NCBI GenBank assembly: GCA_002724395.1 | Contig: PBOR01000017.1 | Location: forward strand, 163,998-210,165 | Source: Rhodospirillaceae bacterium | Lineage (GTDB): Bacteria > Pseudomonadota > Alphaproteobacteria > UBA8366 | Length of the DNA: 46,168 bases | Direction: 5' to 3' | Part shown: piece after piece, positions 1-7,657 of the stretch | How positions within the stretch are numbered: position 1 is the stretch's first letter | How the letters are laid out: every line of letters begins with the position of its first letter | Notes under the pieces: model-generated | Databases searched by the model: none | Told to the model about the DNA's origin: nothing | What the model saw: only the letters and a program-made list of their open reading frames with translations | Made by a program: the position numbers and the translations under genes

Positions 1-1877
1 GGGTTTGGATAAGTTCGCAATACGGAATCGCCTCTTCGAAAATTTTCCGATGCCTCTTTCCAATTTCCCAGCTTCGCATTGAGAAAACCGCGCCATAGGG
101 ATGCCTCGCGGTACCGATCCAATCTAGGATTACTCAGATCCTCTTTAGCATCATTAACATGATTAGCGAGCAGCCTTGCCGCACCGCGTAGGGCAAGAAA
201 TTCGGCCCTACCCATTGTCCTAGGGTTTGCCTTTGCGATGACATGCAAAATACCCAGAGTTTCAGCACCCAAGCCACGCGAAAAATAAAATCGTGCAAAA
301 TCGAGACGCGCCTTTTCACGGATTTGCGCGGGCACTTCCGCGGTTGCACGCAAGGCTGCTTGACGAGCCGCTATAAAATCGTTCCCTTCGCCTTTCATCC
401 ATGCTTTAGGCTTGAAAATACGTTCACCAATGAGCGGATCCCTGCGGCTCGCCCCTCTTTCTACTGAACCCGCAGAGACGAATAAGCCCCCTGCGGTCGA
501 CACCAGCAATCCCTTTCCACGAGAATTCGCAAACTCGACCTCATCACTCAAGGGTACCAATGCCACTCCCTGAGACGATGCCAACACCTGAAACTCTGAG
601 TAGCGCCGCTTCAGCCGAATTCCCTTTCCAGGATCCGGCAGGGCGGCAACACGAATCATATCGCCGATTTCTGGATCAGGCACATTAATAATCTTAAACG
701 ACTCCGCATTCGCGAATAAAAGCTGCGGAGCTCCCGCATCATTAGCAGTTATCTCTAGCGAAATTGGTAGATTTGGTTCCATCGGCCAACGCCCGAAATG
801 CAATTTCCATTTGAAGCCCGATTGAGAGACTTTCGGATTGATCCCGGGCTTCGTCTTCATCCGCAAGACAGTCCCCGCGGCGAAAGGTAACTGCTCTATT
901 TTCTCGATCAAGGGCCTACCCTTCGCCCGTAATGGCGCGAGATCAATGAGTTGACGACGATCAAATATCACCCAGATAAAATTTTCCCGCCGAAACACCG
1001 CCGCACCTACAGGCTCCGACCAATCAAACACTAAACTTACTGGTGTACGTATAGGTGACTTAACTTCTTCTTTTTCTGCTATCTCCAATATAGGTTCAGC
1101 AACCTCGGATACTGATTCCACGGCCTCAGGAAGACGCTTTGCCCCTACCGGTTCCGGCACCGTATTAGGTCTTTCGGAAGCAAGAGGTTCATCCGCGTCA
1201 GCTACCGCGAGTTCTGCAACGCTAGCGGGAGGAATATCCTCGGCCTGCCGCTGTGGCGATTCCGGCTCTTCTTTCGGGGTCCGCAGACGCGTTGTAAGAG
1301 ACGTTGGTAGTGTGGACCGACCGACCGGAGGAGAACGTTTACCAAGTGTCCCGTCCTTTGCGGCCAACTCCGGATCCTGTCTTGGACGAGGCTCTACCTT
1401 CCGAATTTTCGGCTTTTTAAGTTTCTTAGACTTTACCTTTGGTGAGGCTTTCTTCAGCGGTTTTTTTGCCTCATATATATCAACAACAATTTTGTTGCCC
1501 ACACGAAGATCACGAACATCGCGTGTCGGTTCTTTTTCCAATGAAAACACCAAGTTCCCAGCTTTATTTAAAGCAGACGGATTGATGAGACCAGCAGGCA
1601 AATTACGTTTTAGACGGTCAACATTTATTTCAGCATTACGCTCAAAGGTTACAGTAACACGGCGGCCTTCAACATTTACGGTGTACTCGACGCGCCGCTC
1701 CCAATCGAACACAATGCGCGTAAACCCCTTATTCCTGCCGACACGGACATTGAGAACACTGGCTCCAACGGCCTCACTAGCGGCTTCAACCCTATCTTGC
1801 GAACGGACCGAAGATGAATTGGTCATGATGAATAAGACCACTAGTACAGCGCAGAATGTCGAACCGCGCCACCTCAC
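1..1877 (-). CDS. Secreted AMIN-like/TPR-like flagellar-cluster protein, 3' part cut by window edge
   Basis: An open reading frame runs without a stop from a GTG at 1877 to the left edge (at least 625 codons). The GTG overlaps the motB stop (GTGA) and has AAGGAG about 7 bases upstream, so translation is probably coupled to motB. Residues 1-30 look like a signal peptide: basic start, hydrophobic core AVLVVLFIM, then small and polar residues. Roughly residues 35-140 resemble an AMIN-type beta domain (TRIVFDWERRVEY, later NKIVVDIYE). A long Pro/Glu-rich linker follows, then a second beta-rich part, then helical TPR-like sequence near the edge (REKARLDFARFYFSRGLGAE). By inference it is an envelope protein, perhaps binding peptidoglycan or the stator. 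Large TPR proteins next to motB occur in other Rhodospirillales-type clusters, but I know no assigned function. The frame is certain; the domain calls are moderate. Confidence 0.72.
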   Translation of the reverse strand, partial: MRWRGSTFCAVLVVLFIMTNSSSVRSQDRVEAASEAVGASVLNVRVGRNKGFTRIVFDWERRVEYTVNVEGRRVTVTFERNAEINVDRLKRNLPAGLINPSALNKAGNLVFSLEKEPTRDVRDLRVGNKIVVDIYEAKKPLKKASPKVKSKKLKKPKIRKVEPRPRQDPELAAKDGTLGKRSPPVGRSTLPTSLTTRLRTPKEEPESPQRQAEDIPPASVAELAVADADEPLASERPNTVPEPVGAKRLPEAVESVSEVAEPILEIAEKEEVKSPIRTPVSLVFDWSEPVGAAVFRRENFIWVIFDRRQLIDLAPLRAKGRPLIEKIEQLPFAAGTVLRMKTKPGINPKVSQSGFKWKLHFGRWPMEPNLPISLEITANDAGAPQLLFANAESFKIINVPDPEIGDMIRVAALPDPGKGIRLKRRYSEFQVLASSQGVALVPLSDEVEFANSRGKGLLVSTAGGLFVSAGSVERGASRRDPLIGERIFKPKAWMKGEGNDFIAARQAALRATAEVPAQIREKARLDFARFYFSRGLGAETLGILHVIAKANPRTMGRAEFLALRGAARLLANHVNDAKEDLSNPRLDRYREASLWRGFLNAKLGNWKEASENFRRGDSVLRTYPN

Positions 1878-2590
1878 CGAGCATCTCCTTGATACGGATG
1901 AATAACGATATCGACCCGATGAGCCAGCGCAATACGACGCTCCTCACTCAAATCTTGATCGATTTGGTTAAACCTAGAGGCACCAAGCCCCAATATATTA
2001 GTGTTTTGAGCGTAGCCACTACTCGCCAACTCATTCGCTACCGCAACAGCGCGTGCGAGCGACAGAATATAAGCAGAGTTAAAGATACCGTCTTCATCTG
2101 CCTTCGGCGCAGAATGGCCCTCAATATCGATTTGATTACCAATGGTAGAAACGATGCCGCCCATGAGGAACACGGCCTCCTTAGCCACGTCAGTGAAGGC
2201 TACCCCCCCAGATTCGAATAAAAGGTCAGATGGTAGCGATACAACAATCGCACTCTCGAGACGATGAATAATAGCACGCGCTAAAATGGGATCGGACTTT
2301 AACTTTTCTTCTAATACCTCTCCGAGATAGCCAAGCGGCAAAGCGGGAATAAGTTCCACTTTCGATAAATTATTAACTGCTTTTGGCATCTGCATTAGTT
2401 GCTTGTACGGTTGTTTGGACGAATCAAGCTTGGAAATTAGACCTTGCCATTTTTCCGATTGCAACGTCGACATGGAAAAAAGCAAAATGAAGAAAGTGAG
2501 CAACAAGGCCGTAACATCCGCAAAACTTAGTAGCCACGGAGGCGCCGGGTCTTTATCTACTATAATCGAACTTTGTTCACCGCTTTGCAT
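1874..2590 (-). CDS. motB: MotB, stator subunit with OmpA-like peptidoglycan-binding domain
   Basis: This is the stator B subunit, which anchors the torque generator to peptidoglycan and carries protons. The single N-terminal membrane segment (WLLSFADVTALLLTFFILLF, from W19) contains the expected proton-binding aspartate, Asp25. After a plug/linker region, the C-terminal half has OmpA/MotB features: IDIEGHSAP near residue 158, the helix LSLARAVAVANEL, then a GLGASRFN-type loop. At 238 aa it is short for MotB. It lies 3 bases downstream of a second MotB-like gene and overlaps the secreted AMIN/TPR gene, so the three form one unit. The partner motA is about 37 kb away at 40105. The usual GHTD signature reads GHSAP, so the peptidoglycan-binding site is slightly divergent. 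Confidence 0.88.
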   Translation of the reverse strand: MQSGEQSSIIVDKDPAPPWLLSFADVTALLLTFFILLFSMSTLQSEKWQGLISKLDSSKQPYKQLMQMPKAVNNLSKVELIPALPLGYLGEVLEEKLKSDPILARAIIHRLESAIVVSLPSDLLFESGGVAFTDVAKEAVFLMGGIVSTIGNQIDIEGHSAPKADEDGIFNSAYILSLARAVAVANELASSGYAQNTNILGLGASRFNQIDQDLSEERRIALAHRVDIVIHPYQGDAR

Positions 2591-2593
2591 CGA

Positions 2594-3283
2594 TCACCGC
2601 ACCAGACGTTGGAAATCAACTTTTGAGTGTGCCGTTTCGCGAATTTCGAAGCGCATTCTAATTTTACGCCGATCACCGCGTCTGATTCCAATAGAAATGC
2701 TTTCTTCAGAGGCACCAAACCCAATCAAAGAACTGGCAAACGCAGCTGTCCGCGCCGTCGTTAACGTCTCCTTCTGTTGGAGCTGATCGACGCTAATATT
2801 CCCGCTGCCCATCACAAATTGCAGGTGGCTTTTGAACCCAGCCCTCCGCGCACTCAACACCCGAGCGATATTCCTAATTAAGTTTTTACGATCACTTCTT
2901 AGGACGGGTTCCCCTCCGATAAATAATTCATTCGCCGGAAATATAAGCTGTAAGTATTTACCGGGAGACAGCACTTTAACACTGCTATCAGTAACTTGGC
3001 TTGACCAGAGTCGTTCAACTTCTCTCAATAATTCTTTCGGTGATCTTACAACCCCCAAACTCGAACTATAGGCCTCTGTTGACGCTCTAGTTTCGACCAC
3101 CGTGCCAAAAGTCGTAGCAAGCGATGTCAAAACATCCCGCGCTTTTGACTCTTCCACTGTCGCAAGCGCATTAAGTAATGCAAAAAAGGAAAGAAGCAAA
3201 AGAAATAGACTAAGCAATAAATATGAACCCATTTCTTTAGGTTTATTTAAGGTATCCAAATTATGATCAGCTTTTTCAGACAT
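2594..3283 (-). CDS. MotB-like paralogue lacking the proton-binding Asp
   Basis: This 229-aa protein has a short cytosolic N-terminus, one membrane segment (about residues 19-41) and a periplasmic part whose C-terminal half follows the MotB/OmpA pattern (strand LQFVMGSG, helix TTARTAAFASSLIGFG, strand SISIGIRRG). Its membrane segment aligns without gaps to MotB (LLLSFFALL against LLLTFFILL), and Ser25 stands exactly where MotB has Asp25. It therefore probably cannot conduct protons as MotB does. It is the first gene of a three-gene unit with motB and the AMIN/TPR gene. By inference it may form a heterodimer with MotB or a structural ring around the stator. A sigma-54 promoter lies about 155 bases upstream. 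An ATG start is used, with a weak ribosome site. Confidence 0.72.
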   Translation of the reverse strand: MSEKADHNLDTLNKPKEMGSYLLLSLFLLLLSFFALLNALATVEESKARDVLTSLATTFGTVVETRASTEAYSSSLGVVRSPKELLREVERLWSSQVTDSSVKVLSPGKYLQLIFPANELFIGGEPVLRSDRKNLIRNIARVLSARRAGFKSHLQFVMGSGNISVDQLQQKETLTTARTAAFASSLIGFGASEESISIGIRRGDRRKIRMRFEIRETAHSKVDFQRLVR

Positions 3284-3634
3284 ATATTTTAAGAATCACC
3301 AAGGTCCACCGTGAGCCTTTTTTTCAAAGTCGCCGCTTCGAACGACCTCACAATGTAGTTATTGACATTCACTTAATTCACTATAAAGCCCTGCCCAATT
3401 TTACCCTTAGGTTTTACCATTACAAATAGGATCTAACGCAATGCTCTCGCCACACCCACATTCTTGAGTTACTCATAGCCGGCCATAGACTAAATCTTCC
3501 ACTCGGAACCGATTAGATCATATCTCGTTTGGCGTAAATTCCCACATGAAGGCATTTTATCAAAATACTCGTCCAAATTGGTAAAACGAAACTGCCGCCC
3601 TTACAGGATATGCCCATCACCCTTTGCACTCGCA
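3284..3634. other. Intergenic region between motE 3' end and the motB unit
   Basis: These 351 bases hold no credible gene on either strand. The recognisable element is a minus-strand sigma-54 promoter at 3438-3452. A weak stretch on the minus strand at about 3570-3593 begins with CGGCAG like the upstream motif seen elsewhere, but it lacks the matching TGCC half, so I do not call it a site. I see no clear intrinsic terminator for the fliL-motE unit. Confidence 0.5.
3438..3452 (-). promoter_or_regulatory. Sigma-54 promoter for the motB unit
   Basis: The minus strand reads TGGCGAGAGCATTGC, matching TGGC-N7-TTGC, with GG and GC separated by exactly 10 bases. The predicted start point near 3426 leaves a leader of about 140 bases before the MotB-like gene. 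Of the nine promoter matches in the window, this is the one flagellar case without a convincing upstream enhancer-like motif. Confidence 0.6.
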
Positions 3635-4300
3635 CTATCTCGATAGTTTCGGCTTCTTTTTTTTCTGTTCAGCTAATTCCCGTGTAACAGCACGCGCTTT
3701 TTTCACTTCCATCGCAGCAATTATCGGGGCGACTTTGCGGACCTTCATTTTCCCCATAACCCCGAGCAAAAACCGCATTTCCAATTCGTTGAAAATACGC
3801 GCTGCATCCTTTGGCTTCATATTTTCGTATATCTTCACAAGATTCTGCAGACGTTGCTTCTCCTGCTTATCAGCAGTGCCCAATAACGATTTGATCTCTT
3901 GTCGAATTTTTTTAAGCTCTGATTGCTTAGAAACAATCTGCTGCTCTGCCGCCTTTAACAATCCCTCTCTACGCACAATCTGACGCTCGCGTAAATCAAG
4001 CGATTTACGACGCTTCACCAGTTCTTGCAGAATTAACACTTCGGAGCGGCTAAATTCCCGAGGATTCGTTAAATTTATGCCTTTTTCGGTGGTGGCAACA
4101 GGGACAGCTGCTGCGGCGCCTCCCTGAGCGGCGGCTGGTGCTTCTTTAGCAAACGGCGGGTTCTCCTGTGCTTGAGCCGTTTTAACTTCAACGCTACCGT
4201 CCAATTTGCCAAAACCCTTCCAAACATCACCAAGCTTTAACGTCAACATGAGTGCCAAAAAGACTATAAAAACCGGCAAAAGACGAACACGGCGAAACAT
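3635..4300 (-). CDS. motE: MotE-like flagellar motor protein
   Basis: A secreted or membrane-anchored protein of about 221 aa. The N-terminus is a hydrophobic anchor or signal (LPVFIVFLALMLTLKLG), followed by an Ala/Pro-rich linker. A long coiled coil comes next (LRERQIVRREGLLKAAEQQ), then a C-terminal MgtE-N-like domain (ENMKPKDAARIFNELEMRFL, then KVRKVAPIIAAMEVKKA). This architecture is that of MotE, which in Sinorhizobium acts as a periplasmic chaperone for MotC. Two adjacent starts exist, GTG at 4303 and ATG at 4300. The ATG is preferred because GAGG lies 6 bases upstream of it but only 3 upstream of the GTG. It follows the DUF6468-type gene without a gap and shares the fliL-fliM unit. 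Confidence 0.85.
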   Translation of the reverse strand: MFRRVRLLPVFIVFLALMLTLKLGDVWKGFGKLDGSVEVKTAQAQENPPFAKEAPAAAQGGAAAAVPVATTEKGINLTNPREFSRSEVLILQELVKRRKSLDLRERQIVRREGLLKAAEQQIVSKQSELKKIRQEIKSLLGTADKQEKQRLQNLVKIYENMKPKDAARIFNELEMRFLLGVMGKMKVRKVAPIIAAMEVKKARAVTRELAEQKKKKPKLSR

Positions 4301-4303
4301 CAC

Positions 4304-4768
4304 TTACCTCATTCCTTCCAAAGCCTTCAACAGGTCGGTTTTTTTTCGGCGTCGTTCACCATCATCACCTATTTCGTCATCCTGCGCCGAAGGCAATTGC
4401 TCGCGAACGCGCGCGACCATACCGCTATCGCCTTCAGCAGGTCGGCCGGAACTAATCGTCTCCTCTAGCCTATCGGCCATGTCGTTGGCACGCTCTATCA
4501 TAAAGGCTAATTCGTCGCGCAAAGTCACCGCCTTAACTACTTTGTCCTCTAAAACTTGAACGGTTTCCGCAGCATTACCTTTCAAGCGCTGAACACTTGC
4601 CTCGGCACGCTCAGTCGATTCTCCAAAGTTAGCCAGTAGTCGCTCTAGTTCAGCTTTGTCATTTTGTAAATTGCTGAGCTTTTCATTCAAACGCCATGCG
4701 TAATAAATCATTACCGCCAACATTCCAGCAACTAGCAATTCGAACAAAAGTGAAATTTCAGGAAGCAT
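4304..4768 (-). CDS. DUF6468-type membrane-anchored coiled-coil protein of the fliM-motE unit
   Basis: This 154-aa protein has a single N-terminal membrane helix (LLFELLVAGMLAVMIYYAWRL), then a long, charged coiled coil (about residues 30-110), and a basic C-terminus rich in Arg and Lys (GERRRKKTDLLKALEGM). Most of the chain should lie in the cytoplasm or periplasm next to the motor. Genes of this kind sit between fliM and motE in many alphaproteobacteria and are usually annotated only as DUF6468. The function is not known to me. It starts 3 bases after the fliM stop, with GGAG about 10 bases upstream, and ends directly against motE, so co-translation is likely. Confidence 0.7.
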   Translation of the reverse strand: MLPEISLLFELLVAGMLAVMIYYAWRLNEKLSNLQNDKAELERLLANFGESTERAEASVQRLKGNAAETVQVLEDKVVKAVTLRDELAFMIERANDMADRLEETISSGRPAEGDSGMVARVREQLPSAQDDEIGDDGERRRKKTDLLKALEGMR

Positions 4769-4771
4769 GTT

Positions 4772-5818
4772 TTAGGGCTCCAACTTCTGTTCAACCCGAA
4801 CGGCTATTTTGCCATCTTTACGGCCCATAGAACCCTTGAACATCAAACGTTCGCCGCAATGCAGGGAAACTAAGGATTCTGGTGTCGCTTGTAATTGTAA
4901 CCGCGAACCGACTTGCCAGTCTAAAACGTCGGCAAGACTAATCGTCATTTCGTCCAAAACCGCCTGTAGGCCAACTTCGGTAAACCAAAGCTCTGTTGCT
5001 AAATGGTTTTCCCAAATTGCATCACGACCAAATTTTTCCCCCATAAACATTTGCAACAGCAGATCCCGAACAGGCTCCAGCGTAGCGTAAGGGATCAATA
5101 GCTCCAGCCGACCTCCTCGATCTTCCATATCCACACGCAAACGCGCAACAATTGCCGCGTTAGCAGGCGGCCCGATCGTTGCGAAACGCGGATTAGTCTC
5201 CAATCTGTCATAACTAAAGGTCACCGAACTCAACGGGTCGAAGGCTGCCGACAGATCCGACAACACAACCTCGATCATACGCTCAACCAAATTCCGCTCA
5301 ATCGTAGTATAAGGCCTACCCTCAATACGCATCGCAGCAGTGCCACGGCGCCCGCCAAGCAAAACATCAACAATCGAGTAAATGAGCGCGCTATCAACCG
5401 TAATTAGACCAAAATTGTCCCACTCTTCCGCCTTAAATACCGACAACATCGCGGGCAAAGGTATTGCATTCAAATAGTCGCCAAACCGAATAGAGGTGAT
5501 ATTATCAAGACTGACTTCTACATTGTCCGATGTAAAATTACGCAGGCTTGTCGACATCATTCTAACTAAACGATCGAATACGACCTCCAACATCGGCAAC
5601 CGCTCATAGGAAACGCTGCCACCATCGAGAATAGCTTCGATACCGGTTTTCTCGCCACCGTCGCGCCCGCCTTCACGAAAGCCAAGCAAACTATCAATTT
5701 CGTCTTGACTAAGAATACGCTCCGGACCGCCAGCGTCATCTATGACCTCTTCATTGCTGGCCACAGCGTCTGCGTCGTCTGCGTCGTCTGCGTCAACCGT
5801 TTCGACTTCGTCAGCCAT
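4772..5818 (-). CDS. fliM: FliM, flagellar switch protein
   Basis: C-ring switch protein that binds CheY-P and sets rotation. The CheY-binding peptide is clear (LSQDEIDSLLGF, residues 36-47). It is preceded by an unusually acidic 30-residue extension containing a DAD repeat encoded by 9-base tandem repeats (5766-5794). The CheC-like middle domain (about residues 80-260, including SIVDVLLGGRRG) and the C-terminal SpoA domain (about 270-345, DVLDWQVGSRLQL and MFKGSMGRKDGK) are intact. At 348 aa it is of usual length. The partner fliN is far away, in the fliF unit at 39732, while fliM is grouped with fliL and motE. Confidence 0.96.
   Translation of the reverse strand: MADEVETVDADDADDADAVASNEEVIDDAGGPERILSQDEIDSLLGFREGGRDGGEKTGIEAILDGGSVSYERLPMLEVVFDRLVRMMSTSLRNFTSDNVEVSLDNITSIRFGDYLNAIPLPAMLSVFKAEEWDNFGLITVDSALIYSIVDVLLGGRRGTAAMRIEGRPYTTIERNLVERMIEVVLSDLSAAFDPLSSVTFSYDRLETNPRFATIGPPANAAIVARLRVDMEDRGGRLELLIPYATLEPVRDLLLQMFMGEKFGRDAIWENHLATELWFTEVGLQAVLDEMTISLADVLDWQVGSRLQLQATPESLVSLHCGERLMFKGSMGRKDGKIAVRVEQKLEP
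5766..5794 (-). repeat. 9-base tandem repeat in the fliM 5' end
   Basis: The plus strand shows TGCGTCGTC twice in tandem (5771-5788), flanked by partial units on both sides. On the coding strand it yields an Asp-Ala-Asp run at FliM residues 9-17, in the flexible acidic leader ahead of the CheY-binding peptide. The unit is a multiple of three, so copy-number change would not break the frame. Confidence 0.6.
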
Positions 5819-5909
5819 GTCACTATCACCTCAAACCAATAACACCGGACTGATCCGCTTTCTGCCTCTTAATTGAGACACTGCATCGACATTTGTAGGA
5901 TTTGCACCG

Positions 5910-6416
5910 TCACTGGACCAACATTTCCTTGAACAACACATCTTTAACTTTAACAGGATGTGCAGCTGCATTTACCCGGGCTAATAATTCTTCCTTAACT
6001 CGATAAAGCCCATGCGAGCCCTGTAACTCTTCAAGACGGAGCTCGCGCAAAAAAACTTGGAAATTATCAATAATTCGCGGCATCACTTGCTCGATTCTCG
6101 CCTGATCGGCAGCTCTTTTTAGCTCCAAATTAATGCGCATTTTCAAGAAGCTTTGCTTTTGGCCTGGCCCAGCACTTAACGTCACAATCAATTCGTCGAT
6201 TTCAAAATAATGGCCGGGCCCTTCAACTTCTGTAGAGGTATTTTCATTGACTGCCTCCGCCTTTTTATCTGGCTCACTGTCAAGCATACCAGAAAAATAG
6301 ACACCAGCACCGACAGCAATAAGCAACAGCAGCGGCACCACAACAAAAAGTACGATCTTTTTGCTACTTTTTTTGTCGGTCGCCCCGGTTACCCCGGATT
6401 CATCCATATCGCTCAT
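5910..6416 (-). CDS. fliL: FliL, flagellar basal-body-associated stator ring protein
   Basis: Single-pass inner-membrane protein that rings the stator. It has a short Lys-rich cytosolic tail, a membrane helix (IVLFVVVPLLLLIAVGAGVY, about residues 20-40), a linker, and the FliL periplasmic domain (HYFEIDELIVTLSAG; SFLKMRINLELK; MPRIIDNFQVFLRELR). I choose ATG 6416 (168 aa). The frame can be extended to a TTG at 6431, but GGGGA lies about 8 bases before the ATG. It is the first gene of the minus-strand fliL-fliM-motE group, 91 bases ahead of fliM. No sigma-54 match was found directly upstream, so it may use another promoter. Confidence 0.93.
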   Translation of the reverse strand: MSDMDESGVTGATDKKSSKKIVLFVVVPLLLLIAVGAGVYFSGMLDSEPDKKAEAVNENTSTEVEGPGHYFEIDELIVTLSAGPGQKQSFLKMRINLELKRAADQARIEQVMPRIIDNFQVFLRELRLEELQGSHGLYRVKEELLARVNAAAHPVKVKDVLFKEMLVQ

Positions 6417-6688
6417 GGCCGCTTTCCCCAACGAACTGCGAATATAAGAAGGTAAGTTTTACAAAGAAACCATATAAATTCAAATAAAATTTTATTCTTC
6501 CGCAGTCAATATATGTAAACAGTATGTAAATGTCAAAACTTCGAAAATTTCAATACAAAGAATACGCCTCAATATTAAATAAGCACCAACTTAAATTTAC
6601 CTCAAACCGTTTTTATTATTTTCTCTAAAACATCATCCCAAGCCCACGCCCATAGCCAGATTGTTATAAAATTCTACGGCAGAAAATA

Positions 6689-6731
6689 CCCGGCAAAGCC
6701 TGCCAAAACTAGGCAGGCTAAACCTGCTTCT
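6689..6731 (+). promoter_or_regulatory. Two FlbD-type enhancer-like motifs upstream of flgF
   Basis: Copy 1 (6689-6707) reads CCCGGCAAAGCCTGCCAAA. Copy 2 (6715-6729) reads AGGCTAAACCTGCTT. Both match the recurring motif CGGCAAAACCTGCCCAG found upstream of other sigma-54 promoters in this window. They lie about 50-90 bases before the flgF -24 element, a normal distance for a sigma-54 enhancer. Binding by FlbD is inferred, not seen. Confidence 0.5.
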
Positions 6732-6778
6732 GTTTTATCGAAAATCGTAACGTATTGATTTATATCAAATATATTATT

Positions 6779-6794
6779 TGGCACAGCCCATGCA
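6779..6794 (+). promoter_or_regulatory. Sigma-54 promoter for flgFGAH
   Basis: TGGCACAGCCCATGCA has a perfect TGGCAC -24 box and a GC at -12, with GG and GC 10 bases apart. One base of the TTGC box differs (ATGC). The predicted start is near 6804, giving a leader of about 40 bases to the flgF ATG. Confidence 0.72.
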
Positions 6795-6843
6795 ACTACT
6801 AGTTTGGAGGATTTTTTAGCTAGAGAGGACGGCTTAGGGGCTC

Positions 6844-7602
6844 ATGGAAAACACAATATATATCGCGCTTTCCCGGCAAATGGAGTTGCGCCGTCAAATG
6901 GGCGTTATTTCGCACAATCTCGCAAATATGAATACACCAGCCTACAAAAGCGAGAAGATGGTCTTTGTCGAGTACCTTTCAAAAGCAAAGACAGGATTTG
7001 ACCGACTAGAAAACGGAAGTGGTGATGGCAGATACGCTTTTGTCCGAGCTGGTGGTCAAGCGCGTAATTTGTCTGAAGGCCCAATGAACAATACAGGGAA
7101 TGTTCTTGACGTAGGTATCTCCGGGGAGGGTTACTTCGTAGTCGAGACAGAACAGGGAAAACGTTACACTCGCCACGGTCGTTTCCAATTGAATCAGAAT
7201 AGCGAGCTCACCAATTCTCAAGGCGATGTTGTTCAAAGTATTGGGGGGGGGAGCATCACTATTCCCGTTGAGGCAACAAGAATTTCTATCGCAACTGACG
7301 GCACTGTTGCGAATGGCGATGAGACTATAGGACAGATTGCATTGGTCACATTTGATGATCAGCAAAAGCTCAAACGCGAACCAAACAATCTCTACACGAC
7401 TGACCAGGCTGAAAAACCGGTAGAAAAAAGTAATATCATTCAAGGCATGCTCGAGCAATCAAACGTCAACGCAATCATTGAAATGACCCAGATGATCAAC
7501 ATTCATCGCTCTCATGACAGTGTGAAGCGCATGATAGATGATGAACACAAACGTATAGAGCGAACGGTTAACCGGCTCGGTAGACCTAGCCAAGGGAACT
7601 AA
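6844..7602 (+). CDS. flgF: FlgF, proximal rod protein
   Basis: Rod subunit of 252 aa at the base of the distal rod. The N-terminal flagellar rod motif is clear (MGVISHNLANMNTPAYKSE), followed by the hook/rod core (VGISGEGYFVVETEQGKRYT) and the C-terminal helix (EQSNVNAIIEMTQMINIHRS). The ATG at 6844 follows AGGGG at close spacing. It is the first gene of the flgF-flgG-flgA-flgH unit under the sigma-54 promoter at 6779. Unusually, a run of nine G (7243-7251) encodes a Gly-Gly-Gly in the middle of the gene. Confidence 0.95.
   Translation: MENTIYIALSRQMELRRQMGVISHNLANMNTPAYKSEKMVFVEYLSKAKTGFDRLENGSGDGRYAFVRAGGQARNLSEGPMNNTGNVLDVGISGEGYFVVETEQGKRYTRHGRFQLNQNSELTNSQGDVVQSIGGGSITIPVEATRISIATDGTVANGDETIGQIALVTFDDQQKLKREPNNLYTTDQAEKPVEKSNIIQGMLEQSNVNAIIEMTQMINIHRSHDSVKRMIDDEHKRIERTVNRLGRPSQGN
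7243..7251 (+). repeat. Nine-G homopolymer inside flgF
   Basis: Nine consecutive G read as three Gly codons in frame. Gaining or losing one G would truncate FlgF. This is the longest mononucleotide run noticed in coding sequence in the window. Confidence 0.85.
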
Positions 7603-7657
7603 CGCCCATGAAAACTGACATTAAAACAATCAACAGGACCCGTTTGAGGATAAAAAT

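Larger units (their letters stand above)
6417..6843. promoter_or_regulatory. Divergent control region between fliL and flgF
   Basis: These 427 AT-rich bases separate the divergent fliL and flgF units and contain no gene. The right half carries the flgF sigma-54 promoter (6779-6794), preceded by two enhancer-like motifs (6689-6707 and 6715-6729). A perfect 7-base inverted repeat (GCCTGCC/GGCAGGC, 6698-6718) spans the junction of those motifs. The left 200 bases have no sigma-54 match for fliL. Confidence 0.6.

Noticed and set aside
1312..1905. 197-codon plus-strand ORF
   Set aside because: It lies antisense to the long signal-peptide-bearing minus-strand frame that is coupled to motB, and has no recognisable family features.
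6432..6660. Sigma-54 promoter for fliL
   Set aside because: No site with GG-N10-GC spacing and acceptable boxes was found on the minus strand here.
6698..6718. Perfect 7-base inverted repeat as a terminator
   Set aside because: No T-run on either strand and it is far from any gene end; it is better explained by overlap of two enhancer-like motifs.
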